A stretch of 64,000 nucleotides of DNA from Streptomyces sp. NBC_00237 (GCF_026342435.1 NZ_JAPEMT010000002.1:2480001-2544000); one strand, 5' to 3'. Counted from the first letter of the stretch, positions 1 through 8,780 are shown. Notes: generated by a model not told the origin, from the letters alone. A program made the numbers and translations.

Positions 1-384
1 GTGGGACTGCTCGGAGTCTTCTACCGGCGCGGAATCGCCTCGTCGCTCACCCAGATCGGCGACGTCAGGCAACTCGATTTCATCCGGGCATTCGACCAGG
101 TCCTGGCGGAAACGGCACGCGACGCGGACGCGCGTTCCCTTCTCCCGAAAGCAGTACGGACATATTGCGCGATCATTTCCCACCACCTGGGAAGTGCGGA
201 CGACTCGAACAGGTTCGAACCGGCGGTGGCGAGGAAATTGCGGGCGATGAGCGCGGCGGCCCTGCGGAGAATGCCGCAGGGCATTCTGACGGACGCCCTG
301 AACGCGATGGACACGGACCGGGCGACCCGGCTGCGCCGGCTGAAGCGCGGACTGCCGGGCACGGGCGCGGGGGTGGCGGCATGA
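1..384 (+). CDS. C-terminal part of a glycosyltransferase-like protein (5' end outside window)
   Basis: The reading frame is open from the first base to a TGA at 382-384, so the GTG at position 1 is probably just an internal codon. The visible 127 residues have no complete domain. They are a basic, helical tail of the sort that follows family-2 glycosyltransferase domains in actinobacterial cell-surface sugar clusters (inference). The stop overlaps the ATG of the next gene (ATGA), so the two are translationally coupled and probably act in the same surface polysaccharide pathway. The function rests mainly on this context. Confidence 0.5.
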   Translation: MGLLGVFYRRGIASSLTQIGDVRQLDFIRAFDQVLAETARDADARSLLPKAVRTYCAIISHHLGSADDSNRFEPAVARKLRAMSAAALRRMPQGILTDALNAMDTDRATRLRRLKRGLPGTGAGVAA

Positions 385-1715
385 GGACCGTCCAGCTCTT
401 CCTGGCCTCGACCCTGTACGGCACGGCCACCCTCGCCGCCGCCCTCGACAGCGGCGCGTTCCCGCCCGCCGACCGCCGCATCCTCCTCACCAGCAACAAC
501 GCGGCGACGCCCGAGACCACCCCGCCCCTCACGGACGCCCCCGGGTTCGCCGCGCTGCGCACGCGCTTCGACGACGTACTCGACTGGAACGAGGCGATCG
601 CACCGCTGCACCCGTCCGGCTGGACCCCTCGCCCGGACGATGTCCCGCTGTGGGAAAGGCAGTTGAGGGCGGAATGGGGCCTGGAGGGATGCGACGTGTC
701 CCTCGTACTGGAATCCATCCAGGTGGCCCCCGCGCAGGCCGTGGCGCAGCTCTTCCCTGACGCGCCGATCGAGGTGTACGCGGACGGGCTGATGAGCTAC
801 GGCCCGACCCGCAACAAGCTGGACCCGCTGGTGGGCGGCCGGGTGCGCAGGCTCCTCCACCTGGACCTGGTCCCCGGCCTGCGCCCCCTCCTCCTGGGCG
901 AGTTCGGCGTGCCGGGCGAGGTCGTCCCGACGGACGCCTTCCTGAAGGTGCTCACCGAACTCCCTTACGAAGAAGCTGACTTGTCGGAACAGGAGCCACC
1001 CGCCCTGCTCCTCGGCCAGTACCTCTCCGCACTCGACATCCTGACCCCCGACGAGGAAGAGGCGCTGCACGTGCGGATGTTGAGGGGCGCGGTGGCACGC
1101 GGACACCGCCGTGTCGTCTTCAAGCCGCACCCGTCCGCACCGGCCCGCTGGTCCCGGCGGCTGGAGTCGGAGGCGGAGACCCTCGGGGCACACCTCACGG
1201 TCTTCGACTCCCCCCTCCTCGCCGAGGTCCTCTTCCGCCGACTGCGCCCCGCCCTGGTCGTCGGCTGCTTCTCGACGGCGCTGCTCACCGCGCACACCTT
1301 CTACGGCATCCCGGTGGCGCGCGTCGGCACGGACACGCTCCTCGAACGCCTCACCCCGTACGAGAACAGCAACCGCATCCCGGTGACCCTCGCCGACGCA
1401 CTCCTCCCGGACCTGGAGGCGACGACCGCGCGCACCCCGCCGCCCCTCGGCGAGCTGAGCGCACTGCTGGCGGCCGTCGGCTTCGCGATGCAGCCGCAGG
1501 TGCTGAGCGCCCAACGCACGCGCGCCGAGGGCTACTTGCTCTCCCACCTCTCCGCACACACCCGCCGCTACTTCAAGCGCCGTCGCCTGACGGCCCTGGC
1601 GCTGCCGGGGGCGGTGCCGCAGCAGCTGGCGTTCCTGCCGCGCAACGAGGCGGTGCGGAGGATGGCGCGGCGGGCCCGACGGGTGCAGCGGAGGTTCCGC
1701 ACGACGGGGGGCTGA
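381..1715 (+). CDS. Polysialyltransferase-family glycosyltransferase
   Basis: A 444-residue protein starting at the ATG that overlaps the upstream stop codon. It opens with MRTVQLFLASTLYGTATLAAA, the usual start of alpha-2,8-polysialyltransferase-family (PF07388-type) proteins in actinobacteria. Later segments VVFKPHPSAP and LVVGCFSTAL match the nucleotide-sugar-binding C-terminal half of GT-B enzymes, where the HP pair and the S(T) segment contact the donor. No signal peptide or membrane span is seen, so it is cytoplasmic. It likely transfers a sugar to a cell-wall or capsule glycan. The acceptor cannot be told from sequence, and sialic acid itself need not be the substrate. Confidence 0.75.
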   Translation: MRTVQLFLASTLYGTATLAAALDSGAFPPADRRILLTSNNAATPETTPPLTDAPGFAALRTRFDDVLDWNEAIAPLHPSGWTPRPDDVPLWERQLRAEWGLEGCDVSLVLESIQVAPAQAVAQLFPDAPIEVYADGLMSYGPTRNKLDPLVGGRVRRLLHLDLVPGLRPLLLGEFGVPGEVVPTDAFLKVLTELPYEEADLSEQEPPALLLGQYLSALDILTPDEEEALHVRMLRGAVARGHRRVVFKPHPSAPARWSRRLESEAETLGAHLTVFDSPLLAEVLFRRLRPALVVGCFSTALLTAHTFYGIPVARVGTDTLLERLTPYENSNRIPVTLADALLPDLEATTARTPPPLGELSALLAAVGFAMQPQVLSAQRTRAEGYLLSHLSAHTRRYFKRRRLTALALPGAVPQQLAFLPRNEAVRRMARRARRVQRRFRTTGG

Positions 1716-1797
1716 GGCCGCGCCACGCAGGGCCGAGTGTCCGCCCCGGGCCTACCCGCCCGGAGCGGGCCGCCGGGCGGGAGTCGCCCGGAAGGGA

Positions 1798-2172
1798 TCA
1801 GCCGGATGCCTCCGCCGAAGCCCGCGCCGGATCCCGGTCGAGGCCGGGCATCACCCCGAGAGGCCCTTCGAGCCCCAGAACGCGCAGGGTGCGCAGGAGG
1901 AAGGGGCTGTCGACGACGAGCCGCAGCCGTCCCTGCCGCGCCAGGGCCTGGTTCCGGACCCGGCACAGCATGCCGATGCCCCCGCAGTCGAGGAAGCTCA
2001 CCTGCCGCAGGTCGAGCACCAGGTCCGTGCCCGGCCCGTCGACGAGACGGACGAGGACGGGACCGACCTGATGGGCGGCCGACAAGTCCAGCTCCCCCCG
2101 GAGCACGGCCACCGTCATGGCCCCACTCCTGCGAACCTCGATCTCACAGAAGACCCCGGAATCTTCGAACAT
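1798..2172 (-). CDS. STAS-domain anti-sigma factor antagonist
   Basis: A 124-residue single-domain protein. The start at 2172 is preferred over the longer frame because GAGG lies about 8 bases upstream and the STAS fold begins right after it. Diagnostic parts are GELDLSAA near residue 35 and the loop LRQVSFLDCGGIGML, where the serine usually phosphorylated in SpoIIAA/RsbV proteins is replaced by Cys (FLDCGG). That substitution suggests it may not be controlled by the usual serine kinase switch. The family binds anti-sigma kinases and frees sigma factors. No partner kinase is adjacent. Confidence 0.85.
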   Translation of the reverse strand: MFEDSGVFCEIEVRRSGAMTVAVLRGELDLSAAHQVGPVLVRLVDGPGTDLVLDLRQVSFLDCGGIGMLCRVRNQALARQGRLRLVVDSPFLLRTLRVLGLEGPLGVMPGLDRDPARASAEASG

Positions 2173-2494
2173 GATCCGTACCTCGTTGTCCCAAGGCGCC
2201 TGCCGCTGTGCCCCATCGTGCCGCGCCACCCGGGGAGCGCACCACAGGTATGCACTGATCGCTTCCACCGGGAGACGGACACGTCTGCACTCTTCGGCGC
2301 GCGCTCCGTCAGGAGCTGCCAAGGTCCCAAGCCGCCCCACCACGTCTGCTTGTGACGTACCCCCGCGGCGGCAGCGCAATCACTTTCCGTGACGCTCCGT
2401 AGAACCGCTGCGAGCTCAACCGTCCGCCCCTCACCTGCGGCAACTCAGCTCCCGTGCGCGCCTGCTCGACCCTCCCCGCGTTCACCCTCCGTGG

Positions 2495-3019
2495 CTAGGT
2501 TCGCCGACGGCACCGGGAGGTGTGGTCCCAGTACTCGACGTCTCCGCGCAGCCCGAGCGGGATGAGCACGCGCCGCTCGGACGGCTCGCCCTCCGCGACA
2601 ACGACGCGCCTGCCGCGCAGGGCGACGGTCTTCCGCTCGGCACGCCAGAGCCGGGTGACGGTGTCGGTCGTGGCGTCGTACGTGAAGGCGGTGACCGTAC
2701 GGTCGGTGAAGCCGAGGTAGTGAATGCCGCCCGGGAGACCTCTGGTCCTCACGGGGATCACCAGCCGCACCCATTCGCCGGTGGCCGAGTTCTCGCGCCG
2801 GAAGCGCAGCGTGACCTCTTCCAGGTCCATCGGCGGGCCAGGACCGCCCCAGCGCAGCCACACGAAGAGCCAGGCCGCACCGAACAGCCCCAGGGAGACG
2901 AGGACTTTGCCCCAGAGGGCGTCGGGCCCGAGCTGCCAGGCCGTCTGGATCAGAACGGCCATGCCGAGGACGGGCAGAAGGGGAAGGGCCGTGCCGTAGA
3001 CGCGTCGCAGCAGGCTCAT
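2495..3019 (-). CDS. Membrane protein of unknown function (two N-terminal helices)
   Basis: A 174-residue protein. Residues ~8-28 and ~36-55 form two hydrophobic helices (for example GTALPLLPVLGMAVLIQTAW), followed by a beta-rich soluble domain with many charged residues. No family was recognised. Its ATG overlaps the stop of the upstream gene (ATGA at 3016-3019), so it is co-translated with another membrane protein and the two probably form a complex. The soluble domain is predicted on the cytoplasmic side by the positive-inside rule (inference). Confidence 0.7.
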   Translation of the reverse strand: MSLLRRVYGTALPLLPVLGMAVLIQTAWQLGPDALWGKVLVSLGLFGAAWLFVWLRWGGPGPPMDLEEVTLRFRRENSATGEWVRLVIPVRTRGLPGGIHYLGFTDRTVTAFTYDATTDTVTRLWRAERKTVALRGRRVVVAEGEPSERRVLIPLGLRGDVEYWDHTSRCRRRT

Positions 3020-3423
3020 CCGGGGCCCTCCTCCCCCTCGCCCCGCTTCGCCGACTCCGGGGACCCGCCCCTGAGGTCCGTGGAATGCAGCCCCGCCGCG
3101 AGGGTGAAGAAGGCGAGGGCGGCGGAGTTGGCGGCCTGGGCGAAGTCCCCGTCGACGGCGCTGAAGACCGCTCCGACCGCGAGGAGGGCCATGGCGAGGA
3201 GACGCAGGCCGAGGAACACCCGTTCCGTGGTGGGGCTGAGGGTCTGGAGTTCCTTGGTGGTGAGCAGGTGCCTGGACGGGAGGAGGGCCAGGGCCGCACC
3301 CATGAAGACGAGCACTCCCATGCAGGCCACGACGAACCAGTGCCCGGTGTGCAGCAGGAGGCCGGTGAGGGCCAGGGCCGCGCACGCTGCGGCTGCGGCT
3401 CGGGTTCTCTTGCGCACCACCAC
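3016..3423 (-). CDS. Small membrane protein coupled to the 2495-3019 gene
   Basis: About 135 residues from one of three consecutive GTG codons (3423, 3420, 3417). A GGGAGGGG-like ribosome site about 9 bases upstream favours the first. It has four hydrophobic stretches (AACAALALTGLLLH, VVACMGVLVFMGAALALL, a segment near LLAMALLAVGAVFSAV, and ALAFFTLAAGL) and an acidic, glycine-rich tail. No enzymatic motif is seen. It overlaps the downstream gene by four bases. Function unknown. Confidence 0.65.
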   Translation of the reverse strand: MVVRKRTRAAAAACAALALTGLLLHTGHWFVVACMGVLVFMGAALALLPSRHLLTTKELQTLSPTTERVFLGLRLLAMALLAVGAVFSAVDGDFAQAANSAALAFFTLAAGLHSTDLRGGSPESAKRGEGEEGPG

Positions 3424-3800
3424 TGTCGGCCACCCCTCCCGCGCACGGTGCCCGTGTCGGCAGGGGTCGCCCCGCCGTACGGGCCTGTTCCTTGAGCACG
3501 CGTTCCCTGAGCACGAACCACACACGCTTTCCTGTGGGCTCGTTACCCAAGTGGACTCGTTCGACGCGGAATTCGCTGCTGAGTTCGCGCACGAGGGGGG
3601 AAGCCTCAGCCGTAACTGCCCTACGCCGCGACCGACTTGCCCCCCGGCATGGCCCCGACCCGAACCCGTCCTGGTGGGCTACGCGGTGCTCGCGGTGCGG
3701 GTGCGGGGGCGGGTCAAACGGTGAAGCGGCTTCAGCCCTCGGGATCGCCATCGAGGAACTGGTCCCCGGACAGCTCCCTGCCGATGCCCGCCGCTCGCGA
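3424..3800. other. Non-coding or decayed stretch between membrane gene and TetR remnant
   Basis: No complete gene is supported here. The minus strand between about 3492 and 3630 reads as a protein-like stretch (SSEFRVERVHLGNEPTGKRV) without a convincing start or ribosome site. It may be the relic of another broken gene. The rest holds only a short overlap of open frames in all phases, as expected at this GC content. Confidence 0.4.
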
Positions 3801-4037
3801 TCACTCGTCCTGGTGGCCCGCGCCGCCGCGCAGAACCCCTCCGACCCCCACCACCACCGCCCGCAGCCCCAGCTCGAAGCCCTCGTCCGCGCCCGCGAAG
3901 ATGACCGGGCCCGACTGAGCCGCCAGCGGGTACGCGGCGAGCCGTTCCGCGCGGGCGGTGAGGTCGTAGCCCTCCTCTGGAGCCGCTCCCGGGGCCGGGC
4001 CCATCGACTGCTCCTCGATGACGTGGCCGATCGTCCG
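3801..4037 (-). pseudogene. TetR-family repressor, C-terminal remnant
   Basis: Only the ligand-binding C-terminal half remains. It begins near TIGHVIEEQ (matching the G-x-V-x-EEQ helix of TetR_C proteins), runs through RAERLAAYPLA, and ends with the family hallmark FELGLRAVVVGVGG before a TGA at 3801-3803. The N-terminal helix-turn-helix is absent: at about 4031-4040 the sequence switches directly into an oppositely oriented monooxygenase fragment. An open frame continues to 4082 but that part is antisense to the monooxygenase. It cannot work as a DNA-binding repressor. Confidence 0.7.
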
Positions 4038-4039
4038 AC

Positions 4040-4690
4040 CGGTTCCGCGAAGGCCGCGTCTTCCTCGCCGGGGACGCCGCACACGTCCACTCCCCGGCGG
4101 GCGGCCAGGGCCTCAACACCTCGGTGCAGGACGCGTACAACCTGGGCTGGAAGCGCGGCCAGGTGCTGCGGTACGGAGCCGATCCCGCACTCCTCGACAC
4201 GTACGAGCAGGAGCGGCGGCCCATCGCGGCGCAGATGCTCGGGCTGAGCACGCAGGTACACCGGGGCCAGCAGCAACGCGGCGCGACCACACAGCAGTTG
4301 GGACTCGGGTACCGGGGCGGTCCGCTGTCGTCGGGGGCGGCCGGGGCGCTGGAGGCGGGCGACCGTGCGCCGGACGCGCGGATCGCCGGGGGCGGGCGGC
4401 TGTTCGACGCGTTCCGGGGACCGCACTTCACACTGCTGGCCGTGGGGAGGGCGGCGCCGGGGTGGGACCTGGATGCGCGGGAGGGGGAATGGCTCAGGAC
4501 CCTGCGGGTTCCGACCGTGCCCGCGTACGGTGACGGGCTCTTCCTCGTACGGCCGGACGAGTATCTGGGGTGGGCCGGGGGCGGCACTTCGTGCGATGAA
4601 GGCGGTGAAAGCGGTGAAGGCGATGAAGCCGGTGACCTGGACAGGTCCCTGGGCCTGTTCAGCGCCCGAAGTGCCGCCGCCGCGCGCTAG
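4040..4690 (+). pseudogene. FAD-dependent aromatic monooxygenase, C-terminal remnant
   Basis: The frame reads DRFREGRVFLAGDAAHVHSP followed by GGQGLNTSVQDAYNLGWK, the conserved FAD-ribityl-binding GD motif and following helix of PheA/TfdB-type hydroxylases. It continues through the thioredoxin-like C-terminal domain to a TAG at 4688-4690. The N-terminal GxGxxG dinucleotide fold and substrate domain are missing. The first in-frame ATG is later than the GD motif, so no functional enzyme can be made. Its stop overlaps the convergent DUF385 stop in the sequence CTAG. Confidence 0.75.
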
Positions 4691-5157
4691 CCGGGGGTGG
4701 GACCGACGGGATCGGCATCGGCCCGCTCCAGGACGACCACCGGGAGGGTGCGGGTGGTCTGCGCCTGGTAGTCGGCGTAACCGGGGGCCGAACACACGAT
4801 CCTCTCGAAGAGCCGGTCGCGGCGCTCGCCCTCGGCCGGGACGGCGACCGCGCCGAAGGACGTCGTGCCGACCTCCACCTGTACGGAGGGGTGGGCGAGC
4901 ACGTTGTGGTACCAGGCGGGGTGCTCGGGGGCACCCATGTTCGATCCGGTGACGAGGAGTCGGCCGTCCTCGGTACGGGCGTAGCCGAGCGGGACGGTGT
5001 GCCGTTTGCCGGACTTCGCACCGACGGTGGTGAGGAGGAGCAGGTCACCGCCCTCGAAGGGGCCACCCACCTGTCCCTCGTGGGCGCGGAACTCGTCGAT
5101 GACCCATTGGTTGAAGTTGAAGGGCTCTGCTGCGGACGGCGTGACTGCGGACGACAT
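4687..5157 (-). CDS. Deazaflavin (F420)-dependent nitroreductase-family protein (DUF385)
   Basis: A 156-residue split-barrel protein. LLLLTTVGAKSGKRHTVPL is the signature of the DUF385/Ddn family, in which the G-x-K-S-G-K/R-x-R/H segment binds the phosphate of coenzyme F420. Later NMGAPEHPAWYHNVLAHPSV is the conserved N-x-G...P-x-W-x-x-N-L motif. Such enzymes reduce quinones or other conjugated substrates with F420H2. Length and motif order are normal for the family. A strong sigma-70-like promoter about 230 bases upstream fits it. The physiological substrate is unknown. Confidence 0.88.
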   Translation of the reverse strand: MSSAVTPSAAEPFNFNQWVIDEFRAHEGQVGGPFEGGDLLLLTTVGAKSGKRHTVPLGYARTEDGRLLVTGSNMGAPEHPAWYHNVLAHPSVQVEVGTTSFGAVAVPAEGERRDRLFERIVCSAPGYADYQAQTTRTLPVVVLERADADPVGPTPG

Positions 5158-5383
5158 GTGGTATCGACATCTCCTGAACGGGTGCGCTCGTGCGGCGCGG
5201 AGGAGTGAAGAAGGAAGAAGAGGAAGAGGAAGAGGGGGAGCGGGGGACGCGGAAGGACGGCGTCAGGTGCTGAAAGGTGCGTCGGAGTCGGGACTCATCG
5301 CGTTCGCCCTTTACGGAGAAGGTGCTGGCTCGGTCTCCGGCCTGCCCACTGCTCTGTGGCCGGGACCGCGCTGCACGGCGCTC

Positions 5384-5413
5384 ATTACAAGCCGCGGGGC
5401 TCGGATGTGTCAA
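5384..5413 (-). promoter_or_regulatory. Vegetative sigma-70-type promoter for the DUF385 gene
   Basis: On the minus strand TTGACA (5413-5408) and TGTAAT (5389-5384) are separated by 18 bases, close to the HrdB consensus. Transcription would start near 5376, leaving a leader of about 220 bases before the ATG at 5157. The rest of 5158-5570 has no supported gene. Confidence 0.65.
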
Positions 5414-5570
5414 CACACGGGGTGAGGGAGAAAGAGGCGCGGACGGGACCGGGGGAACGAATCCCGCCCGCGCCAGGTGCGCAGAGCCGTAGGTACGGGG
5501 GGAACCCCGGCTCATGCGCGGCCGATGACCAGTCGGCACATTCACTACAGCGTCACCGGCCCGGAAAACG

Positions 5571-6866
5571 TCACACCTGAGCCGGAACCCGTTCCACGAG
5601 AGGTGTCACCGCGCTGCGGTGGGCGGGGACGACAACGGATGCGAAGGCCGGGGCGAGCCCCTCAAAGGTGCTGCTCAGGGAGCTGCTGGCGGCGTTCCGG
5701 TACGTGCCGTTCGGGCCTCGGTGGCCCTTGCCCCGGCCACCGGAAGCCCTGTCGCCGCTGTCCTTGCCGTCGTCGCCCGATCCGTCGTTCTCGTCCTTGC
5801 CACCGCCACCGCTTTCGCTTCCGTTTCCGCCGCCGGGGCCCGTTCCGTTTCCGCTGCCGGGGCCGTGATTGCCGCCGCCTCCAGGGCGCGGGGGCGAGGC
5901 GCCGTTCCCGTCCCCCTTCCCGCCCCCGTCGAGGAGGTGGTCGCAGAAGCGGCTGATGCCGTCGGAGCCCTTCGCCTGGGTCTCCAGGTACTGCTTCACA
6001 TGGTCAGGGAGACGGTTGGCCCGGTAGTCGCGGCACGCCTTGAGCGTGCGCTGCTGCCAGTTCTTGGGGGGAGCGTCCTTGCCGCCGGAGCCCTGGGAGG
6101 TGTCGGGGTCCTTGCCGCCCGAGGGGTCGGTGGACGAGGTTCCGGAATCGGCTCCCGGGTGGGTTCCGGTGCCCTTCGAGCCGCCACCGGGGGGTTCCGA
6201 ACCGTCGGGGCTCGCTCCGGTGCCGCCCGCACTCGTACGCCTGCCGTCGGAGGAGTCGCCGTCACCGGGTTCCGGCGTGCCGCCGTCCGTCGGTTCCTCA
6301 GGCGTTCCCGTACGTTCCGGATCGGGGCTCTTGCGGGATTCCGGATCGGCGCCCTGGGGCTCCTCGACCTCAGGGCCCGCCACCGACACGGACGAGGCGG
6401 GCTCGGGTTCGGCGGGGCCGAACGGGAAGTGGCCGTGCAGCACTCCCGTACCGGCGGCCACGGCGACGCCGCCCAGCGCACCGGCCGCGAGGACGGTGAC
6501 CAGGCCCAGCCGCAGCGGACGCCCCCACCGGGAGCGACGGCGGGCGGACGCGACACAGCGGGACTCCCGGAACGCGGCCAGCGCGTCCGCCTCACCCGAA
6601 GACTCGGCCCCGTACGCGGAAGCAGCAGCCGAGCCGGAAGCCGAGCCGGAAGCCGAGCGGGAAGCCGAGCCGGAGCCGGAAGCCGCAGCCCCGGAAGCCG
6701 CAGCCCCGGAACGCAGCTCCTCCAGCGCAGCGGCGAGTTCAGCGGCTCCCGGCCTCCCGGCCCCGGCCCCGCCCCGACCCCCGCCCGGCACGCCCTCGTC
6801 AGCCTCGCCGCGCAGCAGCCGTTCCGCCGTCGCCTCGTCAAGCCACTCGTAGCGCTCGTCGGCCAT
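5571..6866 (-). CDS. Membrane-anchored anti-sigma-like protein with long disordered outer region
   Basis: A 431-residue protein whose ATG overlaps the sigma-factor stop (ATGA at 6866). Residues 1-110 are acidic and Ala/Ser-rich, starting MADERYEWLDEATAERLLRG. One membrane span follows near residues 120-140 (LGLVTVLAAGALGGVAVAAG). The outside part is a Pro/Gly/Ser/Asp-rich, probably disordered region holding a small folded segment with cysteines (KACRDYRANRLPDHVKQYL...RFCDHLLDGG). No zinc-binding HxxxCxxC motif is present, so it is not a ZAS-type anti-sigma. Coupling to the sigma factor and topology make it the likely regulator of that factor (inference). Confidence 0.75.
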   Translation of the reverse strand: MADERYEWLDEATAERLLRGEADEGVPGGGRGGAGAGRPGAAELAAALEELRSGAAASGAAASGSGSASRSASGSASGSAAASAYGAESSGEADALAAFRESRCVASARRRSRWGRPLRLGLVTVLAAGALGGVAVAAGTGVLHGHFPFGPAEPEPASSVSVAGPEVEEPQGADPESRKSPDPERTGTPEEPTDGGTPEPGDGDSSDGRRTSAGGTGASPDGSEPPGGGSKGTGTHPGADSGTSSTDPSGGKDPDTSQGSGGKDAPPKNWQQRTLKACRDYRANRLPDHVKQYLETQAKGSDGISRFCDHLLDGGGKGDGNGASPPRPGGGGNHGPGSGNGTGPGGGNGSESGGGGKDENDGSGDDGKDSGDRASGGRGKGHRGPNGTYRNAASSSLSSTFEGLAPAFASVVVPAHRSAVTPLVERVPAQV

Positions 6867-7588
6867 CACGTTTCCCTCTGCGTCCGCGCGCGTGATTGCG
6901 TCACACCCGGGCCCTGCGTCATCGTCCCGGCTCCCGCCCCCGCACACCGTCTGACCCGCTGCGGCGGTACGACGTCCAGCAGCCCGTCAAGACCGTCCAC
7001 CGGCTCCTCCCCTGCCCCCTCGCCCGGACCGTCGCCCCCCGCCCCGCCCAACAGCTCCGCCAGCCTCTTCAGCCCCCGGTGGGCCGCCGTACGAACGGCT
7101 CCCGGCCGCTTCCCGAGCGTCTTCGCGGCGCTCTTCGCGTCGAGCCCGACGACGACACGCAGCACCACGGCCTCTGCCTGGTCCTGCGGCAGCTGCGCGA
7201 TGAGCGCCATGGTCCGGCCGGTGGCGAGGGACTCCAGCGCCTCGCCAGCCGTGTCGGAGGCGGCCGGTTCGTCGGCGAGTTCGGTGTCGTCGCCGCCCAC
7301 GGCGGGACGGCGGCCCCGCATCCGGATGTGGTCGAGCGCCCGATTGCGGCCGATCCGGGCCGCCCAGCCCCGGAACCGGTCCGCGTCGCCGTGGAAGCGG
7401 TCCAGGTCACGGGCTATCTGGAGCCATGCCTCGGACGCGACGTCCTCCGCGTCCGGTTCGCCGACCAGTGTGCGTATGTAGCCCAAAAGCCGTGGATGCA
7501 CGGCGCGGTACACAGTCCGGAACGCCTGTTCGTTCCCGTCCTGTGCCGCGAGCACCGCGGCGGTCAGCTCCGCGTCGTCCCCCAGCAC
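6866..7588 (-). CDS. ECF-like RNA polymerase sigma factor
   Basis: About 240 residues from GTG 7588. A longer in-frame start at 7684 exists but would translate the GTGCAC repeat and is less likely. Sigma region 2 is seen in HPRLLGYIRTLVGEPDAEDV with the -10-recognising helix W..ARIGRNRALDHIRMRGRRP. Region 4 is in LIAQLPQDQAEAVVLRVVVG and RPGAVRTAAHRGLKRLAEL. It directs polymerase to a specific regulon. It is translationally coupled to the downstream membrane anti-sigma-like gene, the usual layout for signal-responsive ECF pairs. The C-terminal ~55 residues are a Gly/Glu-rich extension. Confidence 0.88.
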   Translation of the reverse strand: MLGDDAELTAAVLAAQDGNEQAFRTVYRAVHPRLLGYIRTLVGEPDAEDVASEAWLQIARDLDRFHGDADRFRGWAARIGRNRALDHIRMRGRRPAVGGDDTELADEPAASDTAGEALESLATGRTMALIAQLPQDQAEAVVLRVVVGLDAKSAAKTLGKRPGAVRTAAHRGLKRLAELLGGAGGDGPGEGAGEEPVDGLDGLLDVVPPQRVRRCAGAGAGTMTQGPGVTQSRARTQRET

Positions 7589-7660
7589 TCTTCTCAACCT
7601 GTCCCCAGCCGATGCTGGCGCTCCCCAGTCGATGCTGGTCCTCGTTGCCGGTCCCCCCGA

Positions 7661-7687
7661 GTGCACCACGTGCACCACTTGCACCCG
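7661..7687. repeat. Three 9-bp tandem units upstream of the sigma gene
   Basis: GTGCACCAC occurs twice back to back (7661-7678), followed by the variant TTGCACCCG. The units lie 70-100 bases upstream of the preferred sigma start and could be a protein-binding array for autoregulation. This is inference from position only. Confidence 0.45.
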
Positions 7688-7808
7688 CCCCAGCGCGAAT
7701 GTGCACGCTACGACGCCGACGGGCGATTAGTCCATGGCTTGTACAACCTGCAACGACCTGCTGACTCACCGAGGTGTGACAGAAAACGCACTCGCGGCGC
7801 AGTAGGGG

Positions 7809-7834
7809 GTACGGGCTCGTCGCACAGCCCGTAC
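7809..7834. terminator. Hairpin between sigma region and the 7945-8532 gene
   Basis: Perfect 9-bp inverted repeat GTACGGGCT / AGCCCGTAC with an 8-base loop. It lies about 110 bases past the stop of the leftward gene ending at 7945 and lacks a clear T-run. It may end transcription from that gene before the sigma promoter region. No gene is seen in 7589-7944. Confidence 0.45.
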
Positions 7835-7944
7835 GGATTGGCGGCCGGGGTCACTCCTGTGGGGGGTGGCGGCCCCGGCTGCCCTTCCGGCTCCGAAGCC
7901 TCCGCGCTCAGGTGTTCCGCCTCCGGGCACCCCGCCCCCACGGC

Positions 7945-8532
7945 TCAGGCGCGCCGCGCCCTGCGCGCCGCCGCGGCCCGCAGCACGCGCTTGCCCTCCG
8001 TCGACTGTACGAACGCCGCCCGCAGCCCGTCGCCGTCCCCGGCCAGCAGGTCGAGCAGCCGCTCCTGGCGGCGCAGTTCGCCGGTGGCCAGCGGCCCGCC
8101 GTCCCGGTCGCCGTCCAGGTACCGGTGTACGGAGAGGGCCGCGGCCGAGCACTCCCCGGCCCAGACGCGCAGTTCGTCCGCCGCGTAGACACGCGGCACC
8201 GCCGCGGCGCGGCGCAGTACCGCCACCGGTCCCGAGTCGGCGCGGGCGACCGCCCGTACGAGAACGGCGGCGGCCGACCGGAGCCTGCCGAGCCACTCCT
8301 CGCCGCCCTCGGCCGCCTCCCAGAGCGGACGCAGCGCGGCATCCGTGTCGACGGTGACCCCGGCTGTGTACTCGGCGGATTCCGCGTATTCCGCATAGTT
8401 CACGTATTCCGCATAGTTCACGTATTCCAGCATCGGCAGGCAGCGGTCCAGGCAGGCGAGCGCGCTCACAGCGAGCGCGCGCTCGTCGGCACGGGAGATC
8501 CGGTCGGTCAGGTCGACCGTCGGCAGGCTCAC
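7945..8532 (-). CDS. Hypothetical protein with an in-frame 18-bp repeat
   Basis: A 195-residue Ala/Arg/Leu-rich, helical, soluble protein. The GTG at 8532 is chosen because GAGGAGG lies just upstream. Around residues 40-60 it carries a short repeat (EYVNYAEYVNYAEY) encoded by an exact 18-bp tandem repeat. No known domain, signal peptide or membrane span was recognised. Base usage outside the repeat is typical of its neighbours. It lies between the sigma pair and another hypothetical gene, all leftward, but with gaps of about 300 bases, so it is probably transcribed alone. Confidence 0.65.
   Translation of the reverse strand: MSLPTVDLTDRISRADERALAVSALACLDRCLPMLEYVNYAEYVNYAEYAESAEYTAGVTVDTDAALRPLWEAAEGGEEWLGRLRSAAAVLVRAVARADSGPVAVLRRAAAVPRVYAADELRVWAGECSAAALSVHRYLDGDRDGGPLATGELRRQERLLDLLAGDGDGLRAAFVQSTEGKRVLRAAAARRARRA
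8386..8430. repeat. 18-bp coding tandem repeat (2.5 copies)
   Basis: GTATTCCGCATAGTTCAC is repeated exactly at 8386-8403 and 8404-8421, then GTATTCCAG. Being a multiple of three, copy-number change keeps the frame of the 7945-8532 gene. It is far more AT-rich than its surroundings. Confidence 0.85.
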
Positions 8533-8780
8533 GCGTCCTCCTCGGCCCCGGGTACGGGCGGGCACTTCCCCGGCCCCCTCGGGGGCTTGGTCCGCCCCGG
8601 CGCGGCGGCAGTTCGGTCCGCCGGGTGCGGACTCTCTGCTTCCGTCTGCGTACCGGAGGCGCATTGCGTCACACCGGCGCCTTCGGTACATCCGCGACGG
8701 CAGCACGACGGCACGCAGGGCGGCGGGGCCGAACCCGGTGACGCAACGTCACGTCACCGCACCCGCCCCGCCCCGCCCCT

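Noticed and set aside
2495..4795. A 766-codon minus-strand frame
   Set aside because: Only its last 174 codons form a sensible protein (start 3019). The rest runs through unrelated remnants and overlaps genes in other frames.
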